Shown piece after piece: positions 11,600-23,937 of a DNA stretch of 64,000 bases. The notes beneath the pieces were generated by a model. It had not been told where the DNA came from. It worked only from the letters and a program-made list of their open reading frames with translations, and did no database searches. The stretch covers positions 16,317,835-16,381,834 of the forward strand of contig CM042955.1 in assembly GCA_023678885.1 (NCBI GenBank), read 5' to 3'. Position 1 is the stretch's first letter, and every line of letters starts with the position of its first letter. The translations under genes and the position numbers were made by a program. This stretch comes from Pogostemon cablin. Its lineage: Eukaryota > Streptophyta > Magnoliopsida > Lamiales > Lamiaceae.

Positions 11600-14560
11600 G
11601 ATTCCTACTCCCACTACACGATCATTAAAAGCTCTCGCCTTAAGGTCCTCGTAAATGGATTTACTAGGTCATCATCCGATGCAATCTAGGCGACAACAAC
11701 CTTCCCCTCATCATACGATTTATTGTAACAGGTGGTACTCGCGCTCCATGTGTTTAATTGCCTTATGGACTTGTGATTTCTTCAAGTTTGCAACTGCACC
11801 AATATCATCAATGTAAATTGTGATTACCTTGGGCAAACTTAGAAATACTTCAAAGTCCATCATGAAGTCTCTAGAGTCATATAGATACTTTGGCTGCCTC
11901 ATAGGCTCCAATTTATCATCTTTCCATGATGGAGTCCGGAGTTTGAAATATATTTCTATATAACACTCCTCCACATTATGACTATACTTCCTAAGATTAA
12001 ACACATAATCTTTGAGGAGAATTTACTGCCGTCCAATCTGACTAAAAAATCTGAATCTACGTAATCCACAAGAAGCAGTGAATCTGTCCAGTAAGTCCAT
12101 ATATAATTTCCAGTCCTTCTCAGGCACTTTATAAATGTCTTACCACAGTTCATCATTCTTGTTCCGGGTTACGTTGATACCCACTGTTCATGCATTCAGC
12201 AAAACAGATATCCAACATCGTTCATAGCATTCCTTAGATTAAGCTTCCTTATTCGCCGAAGCATAAGGAACCGCTTTCATCCTCTTTATCTTCTTCTTGT
12301 GTCTCAAAGACACATTTACTTAGATAAATTTACATGCTAAACGAGTATGGACTGTATCATTTTATGAAACTTGATATAAGCATAATATCCTTTCTTGTGA
12401 TCCGTATTACCGTGATCAAAAGGATGTATTTTGCCTTTCTTAAGTCCTTCATCTTTACCACTTTATTAACTGCACCCATACGCCCGATAATACTCTTTCA
12501 TTGTCTCCAACGAGCAAGATACTATCTACGTATAGTACAAGAAACACCACCACGTTTCCGCCACTCTTTACAACACACAAGACTCATCCGCTCATTGATT
12601 TAAATCCATGCCACTGGATTACCTAATCAAAACAGATGCTTCACGATCTTAAAGCTTGTTTTAAGTCCATCGCTGGACAATTTTAAGCTTACTATCAAAA
12701 TGCTATTAGTACTTTGCAATGAATTACTCTGGTTGCTTCACATAGATGTTTTCCTCAAGACTTCCAATCAGGAAAGCTGTCTTGACATCTATTTGTTGTC
12801 CCTCATAATTTAATATGAGCAGCAATAAATAAAACAATCCGGATCAATTTAAGCATAGCTACCAGCGAATATGTTCCCTCATAATCGAACCATTTATTTC
12901 TGAGTACATCTTTTCGCAACAAGCTTTGCTTTCAAGATTTTCACCTTTCCGTATGATCCTCTTTTATTTCCTATGATCACTTGCAATGGTTTTTACACCA
13001 TTTAGTGGTCATACAAGTTCCTAGACTTAATATAGAATCCGTAGATTCTATTTCAACATTCATTGCAACTTACTAAGATTCCGCATTTTCATCTTGTAGT
13101 GCTACGTCATATCCGTGGGACAATAACATGTTTACTAGGGATCAAGTCTCACGACTCTCCCAAAACATATATTTATGGGTTGTCATACAACCCTCCCACT
13201 ACGACAAGGCACTACATGTAATTGTGTATCAGACGTGACACGCGATGCAGTTTACCTTGTGGTATATCCTCTTGTACACTTGGTACTAATACTTTGTGTT
13301 TTCCTCTCACTACCTTTAGAACAACTTATACATGGGCTTGTGATTTATTACATAGTCCTTTTCCAAAAATCTGGTGTTTGTGTTAACAGTCACCCTTCGA
13401 TCTTTTGGACTAAATAAATCACTCTTCATTTTTATAGGATATCCCATATACAGACAAACGTTTCACGAATTACTGTATCTAGGGCATGTCCATAAAATGA
13501 ATTTAATTATTCCAAATAATTCATCATCTATCTAATCATAACCATAAGAGCCTTATTCCTTCTATCCACCACACCATTCAGTTTGGGGCATACCAGGTGT
13601 AGCTAACTTGAGATTTAATCTCAACTTCTGATCAATAGCTCCTAACTATCCCAAGAGGTATTCGCCATTATGATTGAATCGTAATGACTTAATATATTTT
13701 CCATGACGCTTCACTGTACCAGCCTTACAATTCTTGAATTAATCAAAGAACTTAGACATGCAGTGCATCATATAAATATATTGGTTTCCAGAATAATCTT
13801 CGAATATTCATAACCACCTCTCGCCTGGATAATATTAGGTTCGCATGAATCAGAATGAACTAATTCCAACATATATATCTTTGGCTCTACACCCCACAGC
13901 CTTGAAAAGGCAGTTAATCATTTTTACTTCCAAGCAAGACTCGCAAGTCCGATAGTTTCCACTTCAGATAAACCTTACGGTCTATCGGCTATCAACTTTT
14001 GAATCCTACTCAAGTAAAATGAATTAGTCATAGACGCCAAATGTATGTTTAGTTCATTTCCGAAGGTTCCTTTCTCTTACTTATATTAGAAGATGCATTA
14101 TTTAACTACTTTTTATTGCATCTGTGGGATGTGCATGATTCAAGAGTATCCAAATTATCCACCAACGTAGTTTAACGGATTATAGCCTCATTCCTCATTT
14201 CTATGACCATGTCATTTAAATGAAATGAAGTATCCATCCGTTAATGCATAGAAACCGAAATTAAATTCTTTCTATGAAACGTACGTAAAGACAATTTCTC
14301 ATAATCAATCGTTTATTCTTATCATGAGATAAATAAATAACTCCCACTGCAATAGCCACTACCTTTGTAGTTTTACCCATGTTATTAACAATCTTATCCT
14401 TACTCAGTGATAAACATTTAGTGATTCCAGTATCTACATACTTCGTGTCAGTAGATGCCATCACTAATCATGTTTAAACCATTAGTGAATAAGATATTAA
14501 CCTTGTTCAGTTCATGATGAAAATTGGCTTTCTTTTGCCACATGTTTTGTTAGAAGTTTC
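11600..14560 (-). pseudogene. Degenerate copia pol (protease, integrase, reverse transcriptase, RNase H)
   Basis: Fragments read on the minus strand. RNase H tail near 11720-11790 (HKAIKHMEREYHLL). RT active-site block near 12510-12550 reads FLVLYVDSILL, so the YVDD box has become YVDS. Integrase end near 13540-13600 resembles the TPQxNGVxERRN motif. A protease to pre-integrase stretch lies at 14261-14464 (VGVIYLSHDKNKRLIMRNCL). No frame longer than about 95 codons survives. A functional copia pol needs about 1200-1400 codons in one frame, so this element cannot make its own enzymes. Confidence 0.75.
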
Positions 14561-14564
14561 CCAC

Positions 14565-15240
14565 CATATACAACCTTTCGTATTTCAGGTAGAACTTGCT
14601 CAAAACATCCAGGCAAATTGTGAAGAATAAATTGATTTAGGTTTCCCTTTCAATTTCTATTCCAAGCTCTTCCAATTCATTCATCAATTCAACAATGATC
14701 TTCTGCCTTTTTAATTTACTCTAGTATCCGAAGAGTTACATGAGACCATCATATTTCTATGAACCTCTCATCTCTTCACTAGAGACTTTAATAGGCATCA
14801 TGAGACGTCCTTTGTGAGAATACACATGTATTTTCTTAAGCAGTAATTTTAAAATACAAGATTCTTTTTCAATCATCTAATTTGGACAAGTAAATACAAT
14901 TTCTTTTAGTTAATAATTGGTGAAATAAAACCATTCGAAATTCAGAGAATCACAAATAAATATTCCGATCAAATCTTCGAATTTTATCCTTTTATATTGA
15001 TTCCCTCAAAACAATATAAAAATAAAATTCACCGACATCTCAAGCACCGTGAGTCTGCAAGCCACGTTAGGGTGGACGTTTACAAACCCGAACATTTACA
15101 AGAGAAGGTTTTACCCATTAATTTCATTTGTCAACCTAACTTTATGACAAAATAATTAATAGTCGGTTCCTCTTTAGCCATGTAAATAATAGCAGTGACT
15201 CCGTTGGGGAGGATACTAATTATTCACATCTAAGTGTACA
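14565..15240 (-). other. Probable gag remnant or leader of copia element 1
   Basis: By position (between protease remnants and the leader) this should be gag. I see no zinc knuckle and no frame, so the assignment is positional only. Confidence 0.3.
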
Positions 15241-15338
15241 CCATTATTTGATCCCAAGTCCGCTGCCCAAGCTTGTGTGCCTTACTGTTGGAGAAGTACA
15301 CACGCGCTCAGATAACTTTCTACAACCATCAATTATAT

Positions 15339-15545
15339 AAGTTTGTACTAGTGAACCGCATATAAGCTCATCCGTTAGGGAGGAAGGCACTATAGCCAAC
15401 GCGCAAGCCCATATGCAACACATTACAAACAATAATTATTTAAAGAAGTTTGTACCAGTGATCCGTGAATAAACTCATCCGTTAGGGAGGAAGGCTCTAA
15501 TGCCGACGCACAAGTTTACTCACATCACTTACAAACCAATAATGG
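15339..15545. repeat. Two tandem units of about 105 bp inside copia element 1
   Basis: Units start AAGTTTGTAC at 15339 and 15446 and share CTCATCCGTTAGGGAGGAAG. A third, more diverged unit (CTCCGTTGGGGAGGATACTA) lies near 15197-15240. They belong to the leader/gag side of the element. Confidence 0.8.
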
Positions 15546-15779
15546 AGGCCGCGGGAATTAATTACCAATCCCCTCTCCCACTTAGTTATTTAATTACCGA
15601 GGGTTTTTAACATGCATATAATATTCCAGAATAAAATATACAACTAAGACATGCTTCTATTAACAGCAATTTAAATAAATAAATCACATAGAACATGTCT
15701 TTCATATATAACAATTAATTGTCAAGTTAAAGCAATTAAATCAGTTATATATTATAATTAATTGCATAATGTGTTGGAT

Positions 15780-16215
15780 CAATTAAATAGGTCCAGCTGA
15801 CCCAAACTTCATTAGCATAAAATGAGCAGCCCATTATTAAAATAATTAAGCCCATTTATTTTGCCAATTTCTGCATAAAGGTCTAGCCCAATATTTAACA
15901 TTGGCCCAACATCAAAATACCCACAATTAATTAAAATTAATTAGTCCAGCAGCCCATTGCCATTTAATTAAAATTGGGCCCAAAAGCCCAAAACCAAATT
16001 AAAATTGAGCAGCATCTAATATAATTACTGAATTGGGCCTTTTAATCATCAGCCCAAATACTCCTTAATTAAAATAGGGCCTTGCAGCCCAATATCCTTT
16101 TAATTAAAATTTTGGGCCCAAATAATTAAATCAGGCCCAACAAACAATCCTAAATCAACAGCCCAGCAGCCAAATTAAATAAAATTGGGCCCTAAACAAA
16201 ATAGGCCCAAAACAC
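15780..16215. repeat. Cluster of GGCCCA / TGGGCC motifs
   Basis: More than a dozen copies of GCCCA or its complement within about 430 bp, separated by AT-rich TTAATTAAAA spacers. GGCCCA is the plant site II (TCP-binding) promoter element. Here it lies in the 5-prime leader of a retrotransposon. Confidence 0.75.
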
Positions 16216-17045
16216 CAAACAGGTGCCCTAATAACAGCCGCCGCCAAGCAAACTCCCAGCCTGCTCCGGCGCTGCCGGCCGCACACGCCAGCCACCTGCC
16301 GCCGATCGTCGCTCGCCGCCGAGAAGCACCCAGCCGCGATCGAAACCACCATAGGTCAGTACACACCGGCGCTTCAAAGCACCACCGCTGCCGGCTGATG
16401 CGCTCCCAGCATGCCGGAGGCGCTCCTCAGCCGTGCCTGCCTTATACCCCTACTTCGATTAACAGCCGGCAAGTTGCAACACATTCCAGTGCTGCCAATC
16501 GACAGCCGCGCCCTGAACGTCCACCGAAATCGAGCAGCCGACACTACGCGTCGTCGCGATCCATCCAAGGCCCCGACAGTCCAGCTTCGTCAGCTCCGCC
16601 CACGCCGCCGCTTGCCGTGATGCAGCCGCTATCACCAAGCTAGCCGTCGACAGTGCCGCCTCGATTCCGTCGCTCAGCCATCACACGCCGTCAAGATCTG
16701 CACCGATTTACTCCGATTCGACCGGGATCCCTTCTGACTCGCCCTGAATTCCGAGCGACGTGCTCGGAACCGGCTGTCCAGATCAGTTCTGACGCCGTCG
16801 TTCCCCGCCATGAATCGCTTGGGAGCTTTACCGCCGTCTGGGATCTGTTCCGCCACAGCCAGCCTTCACCGAGCAGTCGCTACGGCTTCGTCTTCAAGCC
16901 TCCACCCGCCGTCGACCGACTCCGTACTTCTAACTCGACTGTTGCAGCCTTCGACACTCGACTCCGGTTAGATTCCGCCGCATCGTCAGATTCAACGTCC
17001 AAGCGCCGCCACCGTATAGTCTCACCGAGCAGTGAGATTGAGTGA
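16200..17045 (-). other. GC-rich untranslated leader of copia element 1
   Basis: Strongly GC- and CpG-rich, between the primer-binding site and the pol remnants. Because GC-rich DNA has few stops, frames appear on both strands (plus 16185-16643 and 16653-17045, and overlapping minus frames). None has a recognisable domain, and I do not call them genes. Confidence 0.6.
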
Positions 17046-17290
17046 GATAGAATATTATAGTTTTCTTGGTGTTTGTAATGTGTGTGTACAGCGAATACAA
17101 TCAACAATGGCCATATCATTCACTTGATATATTGACACATATTAAAACCAAAAACACACAGCCTGACTGTCGTCTTTTATCAGGAACACACGAATTGGTC
17201 AAATTAACATGTGATTAAACCCAGATTAAAATAATTAATCAAATAATCACAAAAACCCATCCATTCAAATCACGTTTTACCACAAAACCT

Positions 17291-17303
17291 GGCTCTGATA
17301 CCA
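17291..17303 (-). other. Primer-binding site of copia element 1
   Basis: On the minus strand TGGTATCAGAGCC is complementary to the 3-prime end of initiator tRNA-Met and lies two bases from the LTR. Confidence 0.9.
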
Positions 17304-17305
17304 AT

Positions 17306-18510
17306 TGTTGGCAATTGGATCGTGCGGTTCAACGTGATCCGTTAGGATTAACAGGCAAACAAAATCAGTGGAAGCAATAATGTGTTTACCTTGCTTCTGG
17401 GTTGGTGTAGAGGTTGATCGTTGCAGAGAACCACCTCTCGATCTTCTGCTGTATGTCCCAAGTGTGATCCTGCTGTTGTGTGGGCAACAGTCTGCAGGAT
17501 CTCTCAATCTGCTTCTCTTCCCTTCTCTCACCAAAAGAGGCGCAGGAATAATCTAAGGGTTCCAGGAAGCTGAGTTCACTTATATATTGGGCTACAGCAG
17601 GGACCAGGAGGAGAAATTGGGCTGGGCCTCAATTGAATTTTAATTAACCAAGCTTAGCCCAAAGCTTTTAATTAAATCCAATAATAATAATATAGTCCAC
17701 TAAAATATTATTACTGCACTACCCGTCCAATCCCAAAATTATGTTCTGGGCTCCTTCTTATTATAAGCCCGATAGTCTCCCCATGTTTAAGATATTCAAT
17801 GTCCATTAATTAATTAAGTTACTGACAACTCAAATTAATTAATATCTCATCCGAGAGTAGTACCACTCAACCTTATTATCATGCCGGAAATTAATCCACT
17901 TGCAAGATTTACATGATAAACCTTATGAGCTCCTCAAGGGGACATCATCAACCTATGACGGACATGGATTCCTTCTACAATCAACAGCACACCATAGATA
18001 CAGCACTACTTCCCAACTCACCGAGTTTGTTGATTTAATACTTATAAATCTCACCCATTGATGAATCAAAGAAATACATACTGCCCTACGTGTCGAGGTT
18101 ATTGTATAGGGATTAAGAGCACGAACTTCCATAATAACAGAGATCAAGTTCTACTATATAGTCAGTATAAGAAAAACGATCTCAGGCGGTCCTGCTCAAT
18201 ACACACAAGTGCACTAATGTGATTCTATAGCCAAGACAAGCTAATACCAAAACACACTACAACCATACCGATAGAGAGTCCCCGTCTATCTCAGTTGTGA
18301 GCATCTGTTTATACTTTATAAGGAAACCGATAATATGATCTTCCGCGTGTTGTCGCACAACATATTATCTACAGTATAAAGTAAATGGACTATTGCATCA
18401 TGCATATAAAATAAATTATAAGATGCAATCATTTGATCAATGATTCTCATTTCAAATATTGTTATAACATTGTCCATACTAAAGCTAGACTTTTAGTATA
18501 CAATCCAACA
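17306..18510 (-). repeat. Copia element 1, right LTR (5-prime LTR of the minus-strand element)
   Basis: 1205 bp, pairs with 10343-11547. The following five bases, TCAAC, complete the target duplication. Confidence 0.95.
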
Positions 18511-21500
18511 TCAACATCTACACCTTTGACAGATTTTGAAAATACAAATTTATCCAATATATCTTCGGAGTATCAAGATGCAACGAATTTATTAGATGAA
18601 CAATATTTAGTAGATGTGCCTATCGAACAACACATCGATTTGGTAAAGGATACAAATCAGAATTTCAACGTCACTACCCAAACAACAGATGAGTTTAGTG
18701 AAGATGAAGATCAAAATTCTGACGTTGAAATACGTAAGTTCAAAAACATCATTTCTTTGGTCATTGTATTCTTTAATTTCACTTTTCCTCATAAAGTATA
18801 ACCAATATTTAAAAAACAGCAATATCTTATTTTGATCAAGGCAATCAAGATTTTGAGTGTGAACATTGCGGATCAAAGTTTTGGTTCAATGAACGCCTAC
18901 GAAGTTATCCGAAATCAAGACGCCCAATATATTCATTGTGTTGCATGAAGGAAAAAATTAAATTGCCTTATATGAAGACCCCCCCTTCACTTTTGCAAGA
19001 ATTGCTCAGTGATTCGAGTTCAAAATCAAATTACTACCAAAATAATATTCGGTCATTCAACAGTATGTTTTGTTTCACATCTATGGGTGGAAAAATAGAT
19101 AAAACCTTTAATGATGGTAAATGTGCACCAACATTCAGAATTAGTGGACAAAACTATCATTTACTTGGCAGTCTATTACCACCAGATGGATGTTCTCCGA
19201 AGTTTGCACAACTCTATATTTATGATGTTGAAAATAAAATATCAAATCGTCTGAATTGTCTAGGGTAAGTATACGTACTCACACTCCATTCCGATTAATT
19301 CTATGAAGAAAGTTCATTTTACGATTTTATATTTAAATAAATAAATATGTTCAATTTTTTTAGAGCAACAGAATCAGAACGTAGATTGCGTGAAGACATT
19401 GTCAGAGATTTGAAATCAATGCTTGATCAGCATAATGTCTTGGCAAAAGCTTTTAGAATGGTGGGACTCGAGTTGGAAGAAGGCAATCATGATTTTAGAT
19501 TAGTACTTAAAGGAAAACGAGGAACTGATGGTAGAGTATATAATACTCCAACAGTTTCTAAAATTGCGGCATTAATTGTGGGTGATTTTGAACAGGGTAT
19601 GGGTGATAGGGATATAGTGATTGAAACAAAAGATGATATTCTTCAAAGAATAAATGAACTTAATGCTTCATACTTAGGATTGCAATATCCACTGTTGTTT
19701 CCGTTTGGTGAGGATGGCTACAGAGAGGACATACTTCTAGCAAAAATTAGCTCAAGTTCTTCCGCCGCTAGAAAGAGAGTGAGTATTCGTGAATTTATAT
19801 CATTCCGTCTGCAGGATAGAGATACAGAGTTTTCAATCATTCTTAAGTCAAAGAGACTTTTCCAACAATTCATTGTAGATGGATATACAATGATAGAAAC
19901 ATGAAGGATGAAATACATTAGGCTGAATCAAAAGAAACTAAGGAGTCATATGTACAGTGGCCTTCAGGATGCGTTAATGAATAGTGAATCGGATCCTCGG
20001 ACACAGGGTAAAAGAATTATACTCCCGTCAACATTTACAGGAGGTCCCCGATATATGATTCAAAGTTATCAAGATGCAATGACAATTTGCAGATGGGCAG
20101 GTTATCCTAATCTCTTTATAACATTCACTTGCAACCCACGGTGGCCAGAAATAGAGCGTTTTGTCAAGGGAAAAAATTTAAAAGCTGAAGATAGACCAGA
20201 AATTATCGCTAGAGTTTTCAAGTTAAAACTCAATGCTCTCATAGAAGATTTACAGAAAAAAAATTACTTTGCCAAAGTAAACGCAGGTAATATTCATTTT
20301 AAAATTTTGGTTATTATTGATAAACACAACAAAAATTATTATTTCATAAATATTATTATTGATAAACATTGAATTATATGATTATTACATTATAAATATG
20401 TCAGAACATTAGTTTCCTGCTTCAAAATAAAAGAGTAAATTAAAGCTAACTTTTAACATTTTTCATTATCTTTTTTTCTTTCAGTCGTTTACACAATTGA
20501 ATTTCAAAAGAGAGGGTTGCCGCATGCACATATTCTATTATTTCTGAAAAACACAAGAAATGATCCCACTGGTGAAGAGATAGATCAGATTATATCTGCT
20601 GAGATACCAGATGAATCTACTGATCCTGAATATTTTGCTGCAGTACGTGATTTTATGATGCATGGTCCATGTGGTACTTTGAATAAAGATGCTCCTTGCA
20701 CAAATCCTAAAAAAGAATGTACAAAATATTTCCCCAAGAAGTTTTGTGATTCAACAACAATAGATGCTGACGGATATCCTGTTTACAGACGAAGAAATAA
20801 TGGAAAAACTGTCATGAAGAATGGAATTGAACTTGATAATTCGTATGTGGTGCCACACAATCGTACTCTTTTACTTAAATATGGTGCTCATATGAATGTT
20901 GAGTGGTGCAACCAGTCCAGGTCTATCAAATACCTTTTTAAATATGTTAACAAATGTCATGATAGAATATCTACAACTTTCAGTAGAAGCGCCCGCAATC
21001 AAGATAATGATAACCTTGATGAAATTCAAATGTATTATGATTGTCGATATATCTCTTCGTGTGAAGCTGCGTGGAGAATCTTTGGTTTGAAATTCAATAC
21101 AGATATCCTCCTGTTGAACGTCTTAGCTTCCATTTGGAGAATCAACAAAGCATAGTGTTTGATGACACTCAATCCTTGGAATCTGTATTGAGTAGGCCAT
21201 CTGTTGGGGAGAGTATGTTCTTGGCTTGGTTTGAAGCAAATAAAAAATACCCAGAGACAAGGCTATTGTTGTACGCTGAGCTTCCCCAAAAATTTGTTTG
21301 GAAAACAAAAACGAGAGAATGGGTACCGAGGAAAATTGGAGGCAATGTTGGCAGAATTTGGTATGTGGCGCCAGGTTCTAGAGATTTATACTATTTAAGG
21401 ATTCTTCTAAATGTTGTTCGAGGACCTACATGTTATGAAGATTTCAGAAGATACAATAATGAAATTTTCGAAACATACCGTGAGGCATGCTATGCAAGAG

Positions 21501-23469
21501 GTTTGCTTGAAGATGACAAAGAATATATAGATTCAATCAAAGAAGCTGCACATTGGGCGTTGCCACCATCACTAAGACATCTTTTATTAATATTCTAATT
21601 TCTGGATCTATCAGTAAACCTGAGGATGTTTGGAAAGCTTGCTGGAAAGAATTATCAGACGACGTGCTTCACAACCACCAGAAAAGAATGAACTATCCAA
21701 GTACAACTAACATATTATCTATATAAATATATAATATTTTTTCTTTCTCTAAATTAATTATTTACAATCAGATTTTTTTTATTTTTACTCTATATATAAT
21801 TTATATAGGTTTGGTGATGACTGAAGAAGATATACAAAATGTATGCCTCGGTGAAATTGCAAGTATTTTGCATGGTTTGGGAAAAGACTTGAGGAATTTT
21901 GAAGGAATGCCACTACCTACAAATCAGGTAGATTTTCGAATGGAAAATTCATTGATACTAAGTGAGATGGCATACAACAGGAGTTTATTGAAAAGGGAAC
22001 ACTCAGAATTAATGGAACAGATAAACAGTGATCAACATGCCATTTATAAATGTCTAATGCATAGCGTGGATTCTGGAGAAGGGGGAGTTTTCTTCGTTTA
22101 TGGTTACGGAGGAACAGAAAAAATATTTTTGTGGAGGACAATTTCAGCTGCTGTTAGATTAGGAGAAAAAATAGTTTTGAATGTTGCCACGAGTGGAATA
22201 GCTTCTCTTTTATTACCAGGTGGTCGGACCGCACACTCCAGGTTCTCTATACCAATTGTTATATGTGAGGATTCTACATGTAATATAGTGCAGGGAAGTG
22301 ACAAGGCTAAGCTGATTAGTCTTTGCAAGTTAATAATATGGGATGAAGCCCCGATAGTAAACAAGTATTGCATAGAAGCGTTGGACAGAACAATGCGTGA
22401 CATAATGCAAGTCAGTAATCCGGATAATGCAACCAAACCATTTGGAGGTAAAACAATTGTGTTTAGTGGTGACTTCAGACAGGTTTTGCCAGTAATCCCA
22501 AAAGGTACAAGACAAGATGTTGTTCGCGCAACAATAAATTCTTCTTACATTTGGGATGTGTGCACTATTTTAAATCTTACAAAAAACATGCGACTTGATA
22601 AAGCTAAAAATGACGAAGAGAAGGATGAGATTAAAAGTTTCAGTGACTGAATAGCACGTATTGGAGATGGGACCATAGGAACGATTAAAGATGGTGAAGA
22701 ATTGATCAACATCCCGTCTGACATTTTGCTCAAAGCTGGTGAAGATCCCGTAGGAACCATTGTTGACGCTGTGTACCCGAATTTTGATCAAACTGCCTAT
22801 GATTCTGATTACTTGAAGAACACGGCAATTCTATGTCCTACAGTAGAAAGCGTAGATGAGATAAATACCCGCATGATCAACATGAATAACAGAGAATCTA
22901 AGACGTACCTGAGCTATGATTCTGCTTCAAAGTCTGATTCGAATGTGGACATACTTGCTGATGTACACACTCCTGAGTTTCTTAATTCAATCAAATGTTC
23001 AGGATTGCTAAATCATGAATTGACTCTAAAGATTGGTACACCCGTCATGCTTTTAAGAAACATAGACCACGGCAGAGGTCTTTGCAACGGCACAAGATTG
23101 GTGGTAACCAGATTGGGAGAAAGGGTAATTCAAGCCATAGTGCTGACGGGGAATAATGCAGGTGAATATGTCCTAATACCAAGAATAACACTCACTCCAT
23201 CTGATGTTAGAGTTCCATTCAAATTCAATCGACGACAATTCCCGTTAATGGTGTGTTATGCTATGACTATTAATAAGAGTCAAGGCCAGTCACTAAAGAA
23301 TGTTGGTATATATCTTAGAAGACCAGTGTTCAGTCATGGACAATTATACGTTGCCATCTCCAGAGTAACAAATAGAAAAGGGTTGAAGATAATGGTTTGC
23401 GATAACTATCATGAAGACAATCAAACATGTCAAAATGTTGTGTTCAGAGAGGTTTTTCGAAATATTTAG
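18511..23469 (+). pseudogene. Helitron Rep-helicase (RepHel), interrupted and decayed
   Basis: Exons by eye: about 18511-18733, 18821-19264, 19363-20286, 20485-21704, 21810-23469. Features in order: a CX2C stretch (CEHCGSKFW), a Helitron-like N-terminal domain (LQYPLLFPFGEDGY), the Rep HUH site LPHAHILLFL (His codons 20523 and 20529), the tyrosine motif KYLFKYVNKCHDR near 20929, then a Pif1-like helicase with WDEAP (Walker B), GDFRQVLPV, and the C-terminal MTINKSQGQS and AISRV motifs. Damage: TGA at 19902-19904, frameshift near 21090, one-base loss near 21582, TGA at 22648-22650, and Walker A changed to GGTEKI at 22111-22125 where GGTGKT is expected. The Rep site is intact but the ATPase site is not. 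A copia element splits the 5-prime end. Confidence 0.9.
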
Positions 23470-23911
23470 AATTACAAAAATATTTCATTCATCTAAATTT
23501 TCCATTAAAATAATTCTATGAATCGTAACAATATTTTTTCAAACATATATACTTCTTAAACATTCTTTATTTTATTTCTTATTTAAATTATTCTTATCAA
23601 AAAATGATCATAATAAACTTCAAACAAAAATCAAATATATAATAACCACTTAATTACATATAAGTGAGTAAAATGTGAATTGAAATTTTATAAATGTACA
23701 CAAGAAAGAAAAAATTTCTTTTAAGATAATAGATGGAATATTAAATGTAACATATTATCAAAGAACCAACCAAATTAATAAGCAAATACCCACTACACAA
23801 AGAAAAAATCATTCCTTTAAAATAGGCGGAAGTATTATGACATTATTGAATATGAACAACATTACAAAACAATCTAAAAAAACAACACATTGAAAAAGAT
23901 AAACAAATAAT
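23470..23911 (+). other. Helitron 3-prime non-coding region
   Basis: AT-rich sequence with no frame between the helicase stop and the terminal hairpin. Confidence 0.6.
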
Positions 23912-23937
23912 CGTGCAACGCACGGGTTGGTTACTAG
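23912..23937 (+). other. Helitron 3-prime terminus (hairpin and CTAG)
   Basis: CGTGC-AAC-GCACG hairpin at 23912-23924, nine bases, then CTAG at 23934-23937 followed by T. This is the transposition termination signal expected of a plant Helitron. Confidence 0.9.

Larger units (their letters stand above)
10343..18510 (-). mobile_element. Ty1/copia LTR retrotransposon inserted in the Helitron, 8168 bp
   Basis: Two 1205-bp LTRs (10343-11547 and 17306-18510) begin TGTTGG and end CCAACA. The 5-bp target duplication TCAAC is at 10338-10342 and 18511-18515. Orientation is minus: the primer-binding site for initiator tRNA-Met (TGGTATCAGAGCC read on the minus strand) abuts the right LTR, and the polypurine tract (AAGTGGGAGAT on minus) abuts the left LTR. 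Pol remnants run in the same direction with the copia domain order (protease, integrase, RT, RNase H). I counted about 10 differences between the LTRs (under 1%), so insertion is recent, yet the coding region is riddled with stops and frameshifts. Confidence 0.92.
1..23937 (+). mobile_element. Decayed autonomous-type Helitron (left end outside window)
   Basis: Seen: RPA70-like exons (1-6888) and a Rep-helicase gene (about 9133-23469) lie on the same strand. They are followed by a 3-prime end typical of Helitrons: a 5-bp-stem hairpin at 23912-23924, nine bases, then CTAG at 23934-23937 before a T. Known: plant Helitrons transpose by rolling circle with a fused HUH Rep and Pif1-like helicase, and often carry RPA-like genes. 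Inferred: both genes belong to one Helitron whose 5-prime TC end lies upstream of base 1; the RPA gene could instead be an independent neighbour. The element is dead: both genes carry stops, and it has been split by a CACTA and a copia insertion. Confidence 0.6.

Noticed and set aside
16185..17045. Two long plus-strand frames (152 and 130 codons) in GC-rich DNA
   Set aside because: They lie in the leader of a minus-strand copia element, have low-complexity Pro/Arg/Ser content, overlap frames on the other strand, and have no domain.
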